Assembly (NCBI GenBank): GCA_033977485.1
Contig: CM066984.1
Coordinates: forward strand, 43,779,100 to 43,843,099
Direction of reading: 5' to 3'
DNA: 64,000 bases
From: Hydrangea macrophylla
Lineage: Eukaryota; Streptophyta; Magnoliopsida; Cornales; Hydrangeaceae
The notes under the pieces are model-generated. The model did no database searches and was not told the DNA's origin. It was given only the letters and a program-made list of their open reading frames with translations. The position numbers and the translations under genes are program-made. How positions within the stretch are numbered: position 1 is the stretch's first letter; the number at the start of each line of letters is the position of its first letter. Positions 21,350 to 34,050 of the stretch are shown here, in pieces.

Positions 21350-21390
21350 CACTCATTGAGGACAATGTCAGACTCAGTTGGGGGGGACGG
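21350..21390 (+). other. Conserved Athila-type G-rich motif downstream of the coding region
   Basis: CATTGAGGACAATGTCAGAC is followed by TCAGTTGGGGGGGACG. A TTGAGGACAATG...GGGGGG motif after the coding part is familiar from Athila-like elements. It is purine-rich but lies 3.2 kb before the 3' LTR, so it is not the LTR-adjacent polypurine tract. Confidence 0.55.
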
Positions 21391-22092
21391 TTTCATGATT
21401 AACACATGCTTGTTTGTTTTATCTTTATTTCTTTAAAAAAAATTAGCTTCTCTTGAGAGAGATACACTGAAAAAGAGAAAATGGCTTTAAATAGGGATTT
21501 GAATCCTAAAAACTTTCCCATCTCTCTTTTTTCCTTTCTTTTTTTCTTCCCTCTCGCCGTGATCTCTCTCTTGTCTCCTCTCTGCAACTCTCAATCTCCC
21601 TCGATCCAATCTCATTCTCTCTCAATTATTTTCCATTTTCTTTAATTTTCTCGATCCAAAATCAAGATCCACTCTAGCAATCACTAAAGGTACCCACTCA
21701 CCAAAGAAGCTTGGAAATACCATTCGATCTATGGCCCTACCAGGTTCTCAGATTTCCAAGAGACGGGTGATATTTTTCCATTTCTTTACCCAAAAAAAAA
21801 AAACAAAAAAACAAAAAAACAAAAAACAAAAAACAAAAAACAAAACAAAAAAATGGACAACGCACTAGCTATTGGTCTTATGTATTTTGAACTTTACCTT
21901 GTCATTTTCTTAATTGCTGTTATGATAATGCTGCGTAGCCCTTGTTTAAAAAAAATCTTATTATTTTTTTTTTCTTCCAAGTTTTCTGTTAAAAAAAAAC
22001 CGAACACGTCTCCGCTCTTATGATTTTCAAAGTTTATACCATAATTGTCCTTATTATCATTATTGTACTAATACGTTGTCTTGAACTTTTCT

Positions 22093-22155
<63 letters not shown>

Positions 22156-22388
22156 TAGTTTTTCTTTTTGTGTGTTCTAGTTTTTTGTTATAAAAAAAAG
22201 GTCGTTTTTCTTTCTAAGTTTTCTGTTCTAAAAAAAATTTATTTTCTTTTTAGTTTCTAAATGTATATATTTCTTAATATAAATATTTTTTAGTTTTTAA
22301 ATAAAATTCCCACCCACCCCCACTAAGCTCTCTTTAATTAGATCTTAGTTGATAGTTGGAAAGAGTGGAGGGTTGAGTCTAGCCTATC
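21391..22388. other. Non-coding 3' region of the element with a (GA)n repeat
   Basis: AT-rich sequence with A/T runs (21789-21855) and an uninterrupted GA microsatellite at about 22099-22153. No supported gene. Confidence 0.6.
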
Positions 22389-22409
22389 GTGTTGGTTGAG
22401 AGTATAAAA

Positions 22410-22670
22410 ATGGATCCAATAGTCGATGACCAAACGTTAATGGGTCGCTCACTTGTTTCTGAACAGAAGAAACCCTTTGCTGGCACTAGCCTTTATGCCA
22501 TCAAAAGGAAAGCTAAAAGGTTAGGATGGTGTTTGAATTGTTATAGAGAAGAATGTCCTGGTTTAATTGCTCATAATGACACATCTTTTAAAGTTTACTA
22601 CTGCTACAAAAGACAATTCAAATCAAAACAAAAGAAAATTTTGGTTGAGAAAGAGGACTGGATCCTTTGA
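22410..22670 (+). CDS. Small cysteine-containing ORF in the 3' region (unknown)
   Basis: ATG 22410 opens 86 codons beginning MDPIVDDQTLMGRSLVSEQ. A basic segment (YAIKRKAKRLGW) leads into CLNCYREECPG and later YYCYK, a spacing that could bind metal but fits no family I recognise. The C-terminus is Lys-rich. It lies between the G-rich motif and the 3' LTR, where Athila elements normally have no conserved gene. It may be a captured host exon, a remnant element ORF or chance. Codon-level conservation cannot be judged here. Confidence 0.35.
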   Translation: MDPIVDDQTLMGRSLVSEQKKPFAGTSLYAIKRKAKRLGWCLNCYREECPGLIAHNDTSFKVYYCYKRQFKSKQKKILVEKEDWIL

Positions 22671-24616
22671 TACCCAAATAAATTTTGTTTTCTCATCCCT
22701 CATTTCTTTTTATTTTTATTATTTGTTTTTAAATTTATTTTCAGTACATTTCAATAATTTTCAGTCAGGTCAGACTTTAAAATGATCCTACGTGTACATC
22801 TGGCTTTCATTAGCTGGTTCGATATGAGTAATTTGCATGATCCCAGCATCCCCAGATATGTCTAGTGCAGTGAATGACTCTAGAGGTAGCGAAAACTAGG
22901 TAAATCCAGAGTTATCTCCTAGCCTCTTACTGATGTTTTTAGCTTGCTAGTGATTCTAGACCCTTCTCTTTTATTAAAGGTGGATGGACTATCATGACAA
23001 CTTGGACGCTCCGGATTGCGTAGCCTCTTTTGTATAGGTGCAGAGGATACTAGTTGCACCATATATGCATCCAACTTAGTGGATGCGCTTATGATTTTTT
23101 CAGAAGTTTTTCTTTTACTATATATCAGTTAAATTTGATACATTAATGTTATTTTGGGTATGTTAATAGCATACAACACATTGTCACATGTTTAACCATT
23201 TCAAATGCTAGAAACTCTTTACACTTTAAACACTTTTAAAACAGTGTGAAAATATTTACTAAATCTAAATTGATGAGTAAACATAAACTATGCAGTTTAA
23301 AGACAAGTAGTGGAAACTAATTAGCTCATGTGAGCTTTTGTGCCAATCATCCTTTATGAGGGTTACTATTCTTTTCAGTCTCATTTTATTCTTTTTATCA
23401 TATCACTCATTGAAAGTCTCATTATTTTTCTTTGACTGATCATTAGAATAGAATGTTCATGATTTACCATTAGAACGTCTAAATTGCTTAAATGAACAAA
23501 ATCAATCTATTTTTAAAATAATTTAGGCCATTTTTTCTTTCAAATGCACCCCCCTTCACCTTATGTTGCCTTATTTTCAATTCTCTCCAAATCATGCATT
23601 GCTCCACCTGGGAGTACAAACCTCACTTTTCTATCCAGGTATGTGATTGGACTGTAATGATATTGCAAGAAGTGGTAAAGAAAGAAAGGAGTTGATTTCA
23701 AAAAAAAATTTAAGAAATTAAAAAAAAAAAAAAAACTAAAAAAAAACTGTACAAATGATAAAAAGGAGAAGAAAAAGAAGAGGTTGGAATGAAATGCGCA
23801 AACACTCCAATCACATGCTTAGAACAAATACATCCCAAATCTCCTACTCAGCTTAATTTCTAACCTACCAGTCAAAGTCCTAATGATTTAAAAGAAATTG
23901 ATTTTTAAATTTAAGTGATAAGGATGTTCTCCACGGTAGATCGCTCTTCTAATGCTAAGTATTCTTTCATGAGACTTATTGTACTCCAAATGCCTATATA
24001 TTGAGTCATCAAAAAAAAAATGGAAGCAACTCCTCTATCTTTGCTTCCCTACCAAATGAGATGTTCTCTACACCGGTATCTGAGAGTTTCTCCTTAAAAG
24101 AGTGAAATCCTAGTGAGATTTGAGTTAAAACTATAAATTTTATGACTGTCAATAGCTATGTAAACTTTGAAGTTAAGATCAGTTGCTTGACTTTTCAAGT
24201 ACACACTGTAAGTTTAAAGAGTATAAAAAATGCTACTATTGACAAACTGTGAGTATGTATGTTGCATTACTATTACATACTTGGAAATTTCATTTTATTG
24301 CCAAATTTAATCTTATCTGTTGTAAAATGAGAAAATCTACCTTTATTTTTTATTTTACTTTATTTTTACATTTAAAAAAAAAATGAATTTTGTGGGTATA
24401 TTCACTGCAAACTCTCACGAGACAACACTCGTCCACTAGGGGTAACCTAGAGGTTTAACGGCTTGTTGCATATGCTAAATGCAATCGCGATTCCTGTGAT
24501 AGTGAGTTAGGTAGTTTTATTTTCCTTAGTTTATTCCTACTTTTTAACAAAACTTCTGGAACAATTTCTCTTTTCACTTCATTGCTAGGGACTAACAATA
24601 AGTTAGTTAAGGGGTG
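22671..24616. other. Non-coding remainder of the Athila-like internal region
   Basis: AT-rich with homopolymer runs. I see no supported gene. It ends AAGGGGTG just before the 3' LTR at 24617, which is a weak polypurine-tract candidate. Confidence 0.55.
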
Positions 24617-25038
24617 TGACAAACATTGAATATTGCACATTTATGTGCCAATATAATAGATATAATGCTCATTTAATCCCCCAAATTTCTAATTTTACAC
24701 GCATATTTGAATTAATATAATTTAATGGTGATGTCACTCACATGCGTGTAATTATGTGTTTTTTACATATTTTATATGTTTAGGTGAAAATAAAGTGAAA
24801 TAAAGGGAAGGAAAGAAGTAGCAACCACCCGAAGCATTCCTCATAACATATTAGTCAGAACTTGCATAGTGCAAGTTCTGAACCAAATGAAAAAAAAAAA
24901 AAAAAGAATGATAAAAAAAGAAACAATCCAAAGTAAAAACAAATCGTAGGAAGAAAAATCAAAAGCATCACTGTTGAAGACAGTGATGCTTTGATAAGGA
25001 TTTGTTTTTTTTTCCTTTTTTTCCTCCCTCCCTCTCTC

Positions 25039-25122
<84 letters not shown>

Positions 25123-26434
25123 GTGTCAGAATGATGGAGAAATTTGCACAAGAAGGATTAACAAAAATTTGGGTGAGATTCCCATTTCCCCTGCTCATGA
25201 CAATCTCAGTGACGAAATTTTACCAATCCCTCATCTATAAATAGAAGGGAAGAGACAGCCAAAGGAGGGGAGCCTACACCAACAACACACAACTCACAAG
25301 GCACAACTTCACAACACACATTGTTAGGGAGAGAATGTTTAGGGAGGTTATTATGTGAGCACTTCATAGTGCCCCTAGAAATAGGAAACATTAGTTTTTC
25401 TTTGCTTTTTCTAGTTTTAGTAGTTGTAAAAATTTACTTTTATGTAATTGATGATTTCATGTTCAAAAATATCTAGCAAAACTTTGTGTACTGTATTTCT
25501 TAAATTAAAATAATTTTTTTGTATGACCTTTGTCAATTTGTAGTAGTAAAAATATTCCTATTAAAATTTAGATTAAATTTTTTTAGTCTAGTAGTACTTG
25601 TAGTTGTCCCGTAAAAAAGTTTGAAACCCCAAATTTTCAGTTTTTATAGCAATATTTCCATTCACTAAAAGACAGATTTTGCGAGTAAATGTCAGATTTC
25701 TTAGCTACGTTGTTGTTATAATCACCTACTAAAGTCACAAGCACACCATACCCATATCTCACTCCCAAATTAGATTAGGATTTGGTTTGGCCTTATTTGT
25801 GTTCTTGAAGTTCAACCACTGTGACCCTACAAGAATCCAAAGTCAAAGGTTTAGTATTTTATTTTTGGTTCAGTATTTCCATTTATGTATATTTTATTAG
25901 CCTAGTTATACTAAACCTTGCTATTTTGCAGATTCCACAAATTCAACCCCAACTCATGTTAAGTGAGAAAAAAATATATTAATATTATATTTCACCCTTA
26001 CCGTTGTTTTATAACTTTAATTTTAATTGGGCAGTCACTGTGTGCATCTATTTAATTTATCTTTAAATTTTATTTGGAAGATAGTTTCAATTCCAAAATG
26101 GTAGGCTAAAACTTTAATTGGGGATATGCAATAAAAACTTAGAATCCACAGCTTCTGTGCACTAATCTTAAATGGGCAAATTTATCTAGATGAGTTGTTT
26201 TTCCATTTATGACTAAAAATATCTATGTATCTATAGTTTATGATCATTTAACATGTTTATATACTATGGCTATATTGGGCTCAAGAGATTACATATTTGA
26301 AATAAGAATCTAATTATGTGGATTGTCAAACTATACCTTTTGTCATAAAAAACACCTAGCATACTCAAACAACTCATTTGACAAAATTTATATTTCAAAT
26401 ATATGTTTATATATTTCTATCCACTAATGGACAT

Positions 26435-26535
26435 GCAATTGTGTAGTGGCAGAGTGGTGGAGACTGGACGCCGAATAACCCACGTCCGCGGCGGGGCACG
26501 GTTCGAACCTGGCTACTGCCCAATTGCCCTTTTAT
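26435..26535 (+). repeat. tRNA-like (SINE-like) segment in the 3' LTR
   Basis: Box A TGGCAGAGTGG at 26447-26457 and perfect box B GGTTCGAACC at 26500-26509. This copy is better preserved than the 17612 copy, where box B has lost its first bases. Confidence 0.5.
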
Positions 26536-26750
26536 TTTTCTTTAAACCAAACGACGTCGTTTCATATCAAACAGTGAAAGTTTATTTTCAAATAACGAAT
26601 TACTCTGCGGTCTTAAATGCCAAATCCTTTTCAAATGCACAAAAGTTGTGGAATCAGTATTGGGTTGTATATTCCCAATTCCTTTAAACCATTTTCCCAT
26701 AGTTAATTAATATTTCCTGTTTTTAATAACTTTGCTTAAATATCTGTATT

Positions 26751-29398
26751 TGTAACATCCGTACCCGGAGAACGGGTTAATTACTATGTTAATATGCATT
26801 AATTAATATAATTAGTGTATAAAATGGATTAAGGAGAGGCTTGGACTCGCCCGTGGAAAAGGTGTTCAGAAAAAGACACCAAATGAAAAAGTCCGCAGTG
26901 AGGAGGGACAGGTTTGGAAGTGGGACCCAGTGAAGGGCCTAAATAAAATTTGCATTTTACGTGATTAGATGCATTTATGTGATTACTTGAATATTTGCTT
27001 AAACGCTTTTATATTATATGATGATACATGTGTTAGCAACTTATGTTAGTTTGGATATCCATATAAGGGTATAAATGAAAAGAATTCATAATTGATAGGT
27101 GCGATAGCAACTTCACAAAATATATGGGACCCACGTTGGGACCCATGCGGAACTTAGACAAATCCTCATTTGGAGAATTGGGTAGTAAATGGAATGTTGG
27201 GGGATTTCATAATGAGAACTTAAGAAATTCCGGGGATGTAAACGAAAAATGGCTAAATTTGAGGTTAAGGCACCTCATGCTTACATGGGTGTGTATGTGT
27301 CAAAAGAGAGAGTAAGACTCTCATGTTTTGCTGGAAATTAAAACAAAGAAAAGAGAGAGAGCTCGAGAGAGAAGACGGAACCGCCGTCAACGTCGTTTTC
27401 CGCCGTCCCGTCGCCGTCGTTCGCCGAATTCACGATCCGAGACCACTTTTGGACTCGTGGAGGTAAGAGGATCACATGCACGTAATTTGTTTTCATTTTC
27501 GGCAGCATTTTTCCTGAACCGTTCTTGATAAATGATATTTGTTGAACCAAAACTATGTAGGATTTACTTTAGGTAAGAATTGAGCAAGATTTGTGAAGGA
27601 ATTCTTCATTTCTAGCTTGAATTTGGGTAGATCTTGCTAAGGTGAGTTTTCTAGCCTAAAGAATGGTTGTGTTAAACTATGTTCAAGGCATCAATGATGT
27701 AGAGATGTAGAGAATTGTCTTATTGTGATGATTATTCATGTTTAGAAAGCATGTAGTTACTAAATTGTGAATTGCATGTTAGCTTTATGAAGATTATATG
27801 TGCCTACATGGTTATGTGCTTATATATTTATGTGGTATTCAATGAGCACTGGGAAAATGATTCATTAGTTGGGAGTTATAAGGATGGTGAAGAGGAAGAA
27901 TCCAAGAAATACGGAAGTCCAAGGAATAGAAGTGGCCACGGGACCAAGGGAGGTCCCGAGTCTGAATGAATTATTGAACCGGTGACTCAGCGACTACAAA
28001 AATATGTTTTATGTGTTTATTGTTGCATTGAACATGTTTAAACATTCAGCCATGTTTAGAATTCTCACTAAGCGTAATGCTTAAGAAAACCGTTTTCTGT
28101 TTCTGTTGTGGTAAATAACAACCACCGCAGGTACAGAGCAATATTCGGAGAGGAAGTGACGTGCTCGGGATTGGGGAAGAGATTTGGGTCTTGTAAATAT
28201 GTTTATAACATGTAATATAGTATAACTTGTGGATTAATATCTTTAACTTGTGGCTTAAAGCCTTGACTCGTAGTTGTAGAGCTGGAGAGATTGAGAACTA
28301 GTTGGGGTTCTATAGCTTATGTGTTTAATGTAAATTTGTAGAAACTTGTGTTATCCTCTATGTTAATAGTTAGTTTTGGTAAGAATGTGGAGGATTTGAA
28401 GTTTGCCTTGTACATTCTACGTATGTCTTTAAGTTTCAACTATAACTATGGGTGAGATGGTTTGGAAATGGACCCTTCCGGCAAGTCCGAATATGTGTCG
28501 CAACTCTTTTGGATAAGTTTCTTTTTGTCACTAAGTGGATTGAATGATTTTGGAAATGCTATTTGGAAAGTTTCATGCTTATGGTTGTTCTCGGAAAGAG
28601 TTTAGATTTGATTCACTTTTTGATTCAAAAGAGGTTATATTCATGGGTTGAATGCTTGGGATTGGTTTTGATATGGTTTTCTAATGTTCTATGTTGTTGG
28701 TTATAGCTTTAAGTTCATTTCCAATAAGATTTCATGAGATACTAGTTCTTGACATAAGTTGAACTTCAAAACTTGTTTTGAACCAAAAAGGAGTTGTATT
28801 CATGGTAGATTTGATTCAATCATGAGTATGTGTATGTTCCACATACTTGGTTAATGTTGAAATGTGTTTGGGAATGTGTTTGGAATGTTACTTGAGGGTT
28901 CCATAACGTTTGATGATGATTTGGGTGTGTTTGGGCTGTTTAAACAGAGGTTTTGCTGTCAAAAATGGCTTCTGCAGAAATCGGATCGATCCGGGCCTTG
29001 AGCGGATCGATCCAGAGCATCTGGAGGAGCCAAAGTGGTCATTCTTTCAAAATCGGATCGATCCGGTTTTGGGCGGATCGATCCGCTGGTGCAGTTTCAG
29101 CCACCGACGGCTTTTACGAAAACAGGCATAACTCACTCTAGAAAACTCGAATTCGCGCGTCATTTTTTGCGTTGAAACCGGGACTCAAAAACCTATCTTT
29201 TGGTATAAAATTTGTTATACATTACTAATTACCATTTTACCCTTGGGGGCTATTTTGTAACAAAAAAGAGTTGTTTAATGTTGCTAAACACATGCGATTC
29301 TTAGTAATTCGAATGTTTCTTTGTAAATTAATGTACGTGGACTCTTGTAGCATTGTTACACGTGTCCTAATCCGCACGAGGCGGGTTGGGGTGTGACA
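26751..29398 (+). mobile_element. 2648-bp solo LTR inserted in the 3' LTR
   Basis: TGTAACATCC...GGTGTGACA is flanked by GTATT at 26746-26750 and 29399-29403. The sister LTR at about 17951-17955 shows the unoccupied site with one GTATT. No internal domain is present, so an element inserted and its LTRs later recombined. Start and end resemble Ty3-type (chromovirus-like) LTRs. The strand is inferred from the TGTAAC start. A GAGAGAAG-rich, CGCCGTC-repeat stretch at 27350-27440 is followed by a donor-like GAGGTAAG. No gene is supported inside. Confidence 0.9.
28982..29086. repeat. Two pairs of GGATCGATCC palindromes
   Basis: CGGATCGATCCG-type units at about 28982, 29003, 29053 and 29073 form two pairs, each with about 10 bp between members. 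A TATAAAA at 29204-29210 follows about 118 bp downstream. Confidence 0.9.
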
Positions 29399-29777
29399 GT
29401 ATTATTTCTACATTTCGCTATTCTTAAATCCAAAAAGTGTTTCTCACAAAAATTTAGCTTTTATTTATTTTTCTTCCTTTTCTTACTAGTATCTTAGATT
29501 AATTTATTTTGCACTGTTAAAATCTTTACCGTAAACTACTTATAAAAAAATATCTTTTAATTAGTTTTATTGCAAAAAATATAAAAACTAGTAGTTAGTA
29601 AAACCCCACAAAAATCCATCATCATTTATTTTCTTTTTAAGTGACAAAATAGTTATTGCCTATCTTTGTTCCCAGTTCCCTGTGGGTTCGACCTAGACTT
29701 CTAGAACTTTATTACTTGTACGATCACCTACACTTGGGTGTGATAAGAAAACGCGTCAATAGGACGTCGTCAATGAC

Positions 29778-31065
29778 CCCTGTAAAATCAATCGTCCAAA
29801 AACAACCAAAGATAATAAGCCAAAATAACAGCAATACAATGGACTATACAAAGAAAGAGCACAACCATCCATGAACACAAAGTTTCTTAAAACTCCCATA
29901 GGCAATTAATAAATACAATCTCAAAGCACTCAAACTGGCCTCTTTGTTGTCATGTTTATTTTCTTAAAGCATATTGTATTGATGGTATGTCCTCAAAACT
30001 ATTATGTTTACAACACTTTGTGATTATTAGCGACCACCATCACCATTTTTTTTATTCCCTACATATTTTCATCCGTTTGTTTAACTTTCAGGAAAAGTTT
30101 AAAATTCAGTGACCTTCCATCCTATGAAACAATTAATGTCACAACAATATGTAAAGAATATTTAGGCTAAAGCTATGAAAAATAATGAAACCAACGTGGT
30201 GTATAAAAATAATATGACTATTTATTAATAAAAGATTTAGGTCCTATCTGAGTTGGCAGGCACCAACTCCCCCTATGTCTTTGGGGTAGGTTCGAATCAC
30301 CCATCGCCCATTGTATAAGTTAATAATTATAATATGACTAATGAATAGCTCATAAGCCAAACAACCCTTAAGGCAAAGGCCATTAAACCAAGCCATGAAC
30401 ACATAGTTTGTAAAACTCCTATAGGCAACCAATAAAAATACACTCTCAAAGCACTCAAAGTGGCTGCTTAGTCGTTATGTCTAATTTCTTCAAGCATTGT
30501 ATTGTTGTGTTCCCAAACTCATCCTTAACATGTTTCTATAGAAGGATTAGAAGTAATAATATATATGAGATTGACTTAATTACATTAGTGTACAAATATG
30601 AAATCTCTTCAATGAATAAACTGACAAATAAGACAATTGTCTAGAGGAAAACACAATGATATATTTAAAAAGAAAGTAAACAAATTACAAATTATGGAGA
30701 GTTTTTTTTTTTTTTTTTTTTTGGGTTGACATGAAAACAATTTCAGTAAAGAGGATATAAAATTTCATAGAATACAATCCCAGCACTCAATAAGGAACAT
30801 GGAAGAGACCAAGAAGAACCAACTGGTCTCTTGTTAAATTTCATGTAACTGAAAATAGACACTATTAAATCTACAAAATTTCATAAGTTTTGTATCTACA
30901 AATATGTGCGCACATGTTACTTACATATGGAGAGGACGAAATGGATGGAACCATGGAAGGCCAATACATGAATTGAAAAGATCATATTCGAATCCATCAC
31001 ACAAACTCATCCGCTATTATGATATGTAAATATGAATCACGTTAATTGAACTACAAAAGTATTAA
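29778..31065. other. Non-coding stretch with an internal duplication and a SINE-like piece
   Basis: Segments near 29873-30005 and 30398-30525 are diverged direct copies (shared CTCAAAGCACTCAAA). Between them, 30236-30310 holds TATCTGAGTTGG and GGTTCGAATCACC, which resemble tRNA box A and B. No gene recognised. Confidence 0.45.
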
Positions 31066-31349
31066 GGCTTAGTTTGGCCCCCATGTGGCTTTTTAAAAGG
31101 AGCTTATGAAATTTATTACTAAGTTGTTTGATAATTTTATACAAGTGATACACTACTCTTCAAAAAAACATCATGATACCAAAAAGCAACCTTGAGCTTT
31201 TAAAAGCTCCATTCTAGAGCTTTTAAAAGCTCCCCCCAAAAAGCCCTAAGTTCAATTTTTGCAAACCTCATAAACTAGTTACCAAATAAATTAACATGAA
31301 ATTGTGCTTTAAAAAAGGAGAAGCACCAAAATGGGGGCCAAACTAAGCC
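31066..31349. mobile_element. Tourist-like MITE (284 bp)
   Basis: GGCTTAGTTTGGCCCCCAT and its inverted copy ATGGGGGCCAAACTAAGCC form near-perfect termini, flanked by TAA at 31063-31065 and 31350-31352. A 3-bp TWA duplication fits the PIF/Harbinger-Tourist group. Non-coding. Confidence 0.88.
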
Positions 31350-31381
31350 TAAGAGATCAAAAGACACTAAAAATGAAGGCT

Positions 31382-31522
31382 AATGCTATGCTTCCTAAAT
31401 GTTGTTAGTTGTAGCAAATGTAGTGGTATGTTGTAGTACCAACCATAGTATGTGGTACAACTGTTAATGCATTTATGATCCAAATTTGGGATGTAGATTT
31501 GAAAAGCATAGCATCATTCTAA
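31382..31522. mobile_element. Short MITE-like element
   Basis: ATGCTATGCTTCC at the left and GGAAAAGCATAGCAT-like sequence at the right are inverted termini over about 140 bp. Related copies lie at about 13574, 14735-14845 and 14980-15085. The target duplication is unclear. Confidence 0.55.
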
Positions 31523-32398
31523 AAATGAACAGATATACGAAGAAAGAAAGATTCAAATTATGAGTAGTATCAATTGTTGTCCCTAAAACCACCACAACTA
31601 ACAATTAATCTCTAAAGCTCCAATCAATAAATATGAAGAGGAATTTACCTGTCAAGAGTGAGCTGCGGAAGATGGAAGATTATGAAGAGGCCATACATGA
31701 AAAAGTAAATCAGATCAAAAGAGAAAATGTTGAGACTCAAAGCCTCTCAAATTTTTTCAATTGTTGTCACAAACCTTGCTTTTTGTTATTTGGCAGAATG
31801 TTTTTGCTTGGGGGGGGGGGGGGGGGGGAGGGGGGGGATGAAATTCAAAGAGCAATGAGAATGAAACACAATATCTAATACTTGGAGAAACCTGACAATA
31901 GTGTTCAAATACTAAAATAAGACTTCTCTGACAACCCAATTCAATGAAGTTAAAGGATAACTCAAATTTAACAATTTTCCAAAAACAATTGTGGTAAGAA
32001 ATAATAGATTACTATATATGAACCTTACCAAGATATAATTAGACACACAAACAAAATATCACCAAATTCGATGGTAAAAAATAGGCTGTTATAGAAAATC
32101 AATTGACATGGTCGATAAACACCACAATCATTCGCTGGTTGCTATCTCTCTATCTTCCACATTGATGTTCAAACCATCAACCTATATTTTCGGATTAGAC
32201 CCAAATCACCTATAATTCATGTACACAAACCTTGTTAAGTCTAAATACACACTAAACAAAAAAAATGGAAAATGGAAAATAAAAAACAAACACCCAATAA
32301 GCAACATAGAAAATCAGGACTCTACGTACACATTTATTAAGTGATTTCTACAATCAACATGATAAATCTGATCATTAAGCATAAACTACATTGGGGAG
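31523..32398. other. Non-coding stretch, including a long G run
   Basis: No supported gene. An ORF at 31633-31878 begins with a charged segment (KMEDYEEAIHEKVNQIKREN) but runs into a G homopolymer at about 31811-31837. It could be an exon remnant; see findings. Confidence 0.4.
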
Positions 32399-33919
32399 TG
32401 TGGACACGCGGCGTTCCACCTCTTTTTGTTTGTTTTGAAACTTGTTTGAAATTTGATTTGGATCAAAGGAAGAAAATGGTCCGTTAAAAATAGATACAGA
32501 GTTGCCACTTGGTCTTTAAGGAACCAAGAAACCTAATTTTGACTCACCCAAATAGATAAAGGGCACCGTCCCTTCATAACCAAATAACTTGGCTCAGGAT
32601 GTTGGTACGATAGAGGAAGGAGCCTTTGTCGCGACTAAAACACCCTCAACTCGCCCCGTCTTTCGACGGGCCTGAATTAGCATCCAAATAATCATCTTAT
32701 ACTATGTATGGTTCGAAAATTAATACTATGATAGTATATTACATCACATAAGGAAATTTGAAACGGAAGATCTAAAGATAAGATATCATTCATAAGATCT
32801 AAATCAAATATCATACAATGTAAAGTGAAAGATCACACAAATAAACCTATGAAAAATTGCCTAATCATGTATCAAGTAATTAGGCTTCCCTAGTCTAAAG
32901 GGGACATGGATTGTTCTTGAAGCAAGTTGTAATACCCTGTATTTTTATTTTCATTAATAAATAAATATTTCTTTTTAATTCTATTTATAAATATTTGTTT
33001 GGGGTCAAACCCTAATTTTTATAAACATAGAAAATACTTTCTATGGTTTTGAAACAATATCTTTATTTTTGTATAAACCGGAATTTATTTTCTACGTTAA
33101 TATGGTTTTTTTGTATTTTTTTATTTCAACCCTAAAATCCCAGCTTTTGTTTTAATCTGACTTGGGTGTGGGAGCACGTGAGCTCAACCACACCGTGCGA
33201 TTCCCGTGGCTTTCTTGGAGCCCAAAATTTCCCAGTGTATATATATGTGTGTGTATCTCTCAATCTCACAGTCTCTCATCTCTCAACCCTCTGTAACTCT
33301 CAATCCCTCTCAACTTTCTCTCCCTCCCTCAAGAACAACACACACACACACACACATATATTCATAATTATATATATAGATACACATGCAAATACATACA
33401 TATATATATAATTCAAGAACGGAGGAGAATTCGAACGACGGATATTTCGGCAGATATTCTCGATCTCAAAATTCTCTGAATAATCACCTCTGTGAGTATT
33501 ATAAACTCATTCTCAACATTTATATATGTATATTTCAGTGTATATAGATGTGTATATACATATATATGTATAATCACCATTGAAGCTTGAAAATTGGAGT
33601 TTTACAAAAGTTAACCAAAATCAATCCGTGAATTAGGAATGAAAGATCTTAGTCCCAATAAGCTGCGGTTCGAATACTACGGCTTAATTCATTCGTATCG
33701 CGACGTATCGTTGATTTAAAGTTTTGTCACCTCTCGGTTTTACGTGAAATTCGAGAGCTACGATTGAAATTGGTTTAAACCGATCACGTATTCATAATCC
33801 TTGCGGAAAAACAAAGAAATTCATATATTATATATCTTGGTTGAAACAGAATTTGAAAATGGGTATATAACAGTTTGGAAAATTGAAAATAGGGGAAAAA
33901 ACAAAGAAGATGAAGTTCT

Positions 33920-34050
33920 GCAACAACTCGCGCGTGCGACCTGCTCGCGCGACCTGCGTTGTTTTGGGCAGAAAGGAAATTTTAAAAGAATTTACGAAAA
34001 TGGCCTAATTGCGCGCGTGACCCGCTCGCGCGACCTGGGCATTTTTGGGC
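33920..34050. repeat. Paired CGCG-rich motifs
   Basis: CTCGCGCGACCTG occurs at about 33943 and again at about 34024, each preceded by a GCGCGTGC/GCGCGTGA unit. This gives the same pair-of-pairs layout as GGATCGATCC in the solo LTR at 26751. These are the only strongly GC-rich spots in an AT-rich LTR. Confidence 0.75.

Larger units (their letters stand above)
15174..29772 (+). mobile_element. Complete Athila-like Ty3/gypsy element with nested insertions
   Basis: Both LTRs start TGACA and end GTCGTCA. The 5-bp target duplication ATGAC lies at 15169-15173 and 29773-29777, so this is one insertion event. The order is 5' LTR, tRNA-Asp primer site, gag, integrase tail, third ORF, 3' LTR, all on the plus strand. 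The internal region (18326-24616) is about 6.3 kb and lacks protease, reverse transcriptase, RNase H and most of integrase. In the first ~290 aligned bases of the two LTRs I count 7 substitutions. The insertion is therefore old but still easily aligned. Confidence 0.92.
24617..29772 (+). repeat. 3' LTR of the Athila-like element (contains a solo LTR)
   Basis: It starts TGACAAACATT and ends GACGTCGTCA. After removing 26751-29403 it measures about 2.5 kb and aligns with the 5' LTR minus its 618-bp insert. Differences are scattered substitutions and microsatellite length. Confidence 0.92.

Noticed and set aside
27124..27969. Several 63-70-codon ORFs in the solo LTR at 26751
   Set aside because: The LTR has intact ends and no internal domain; the ORFs match nothing I recognise and overlap on both strands.
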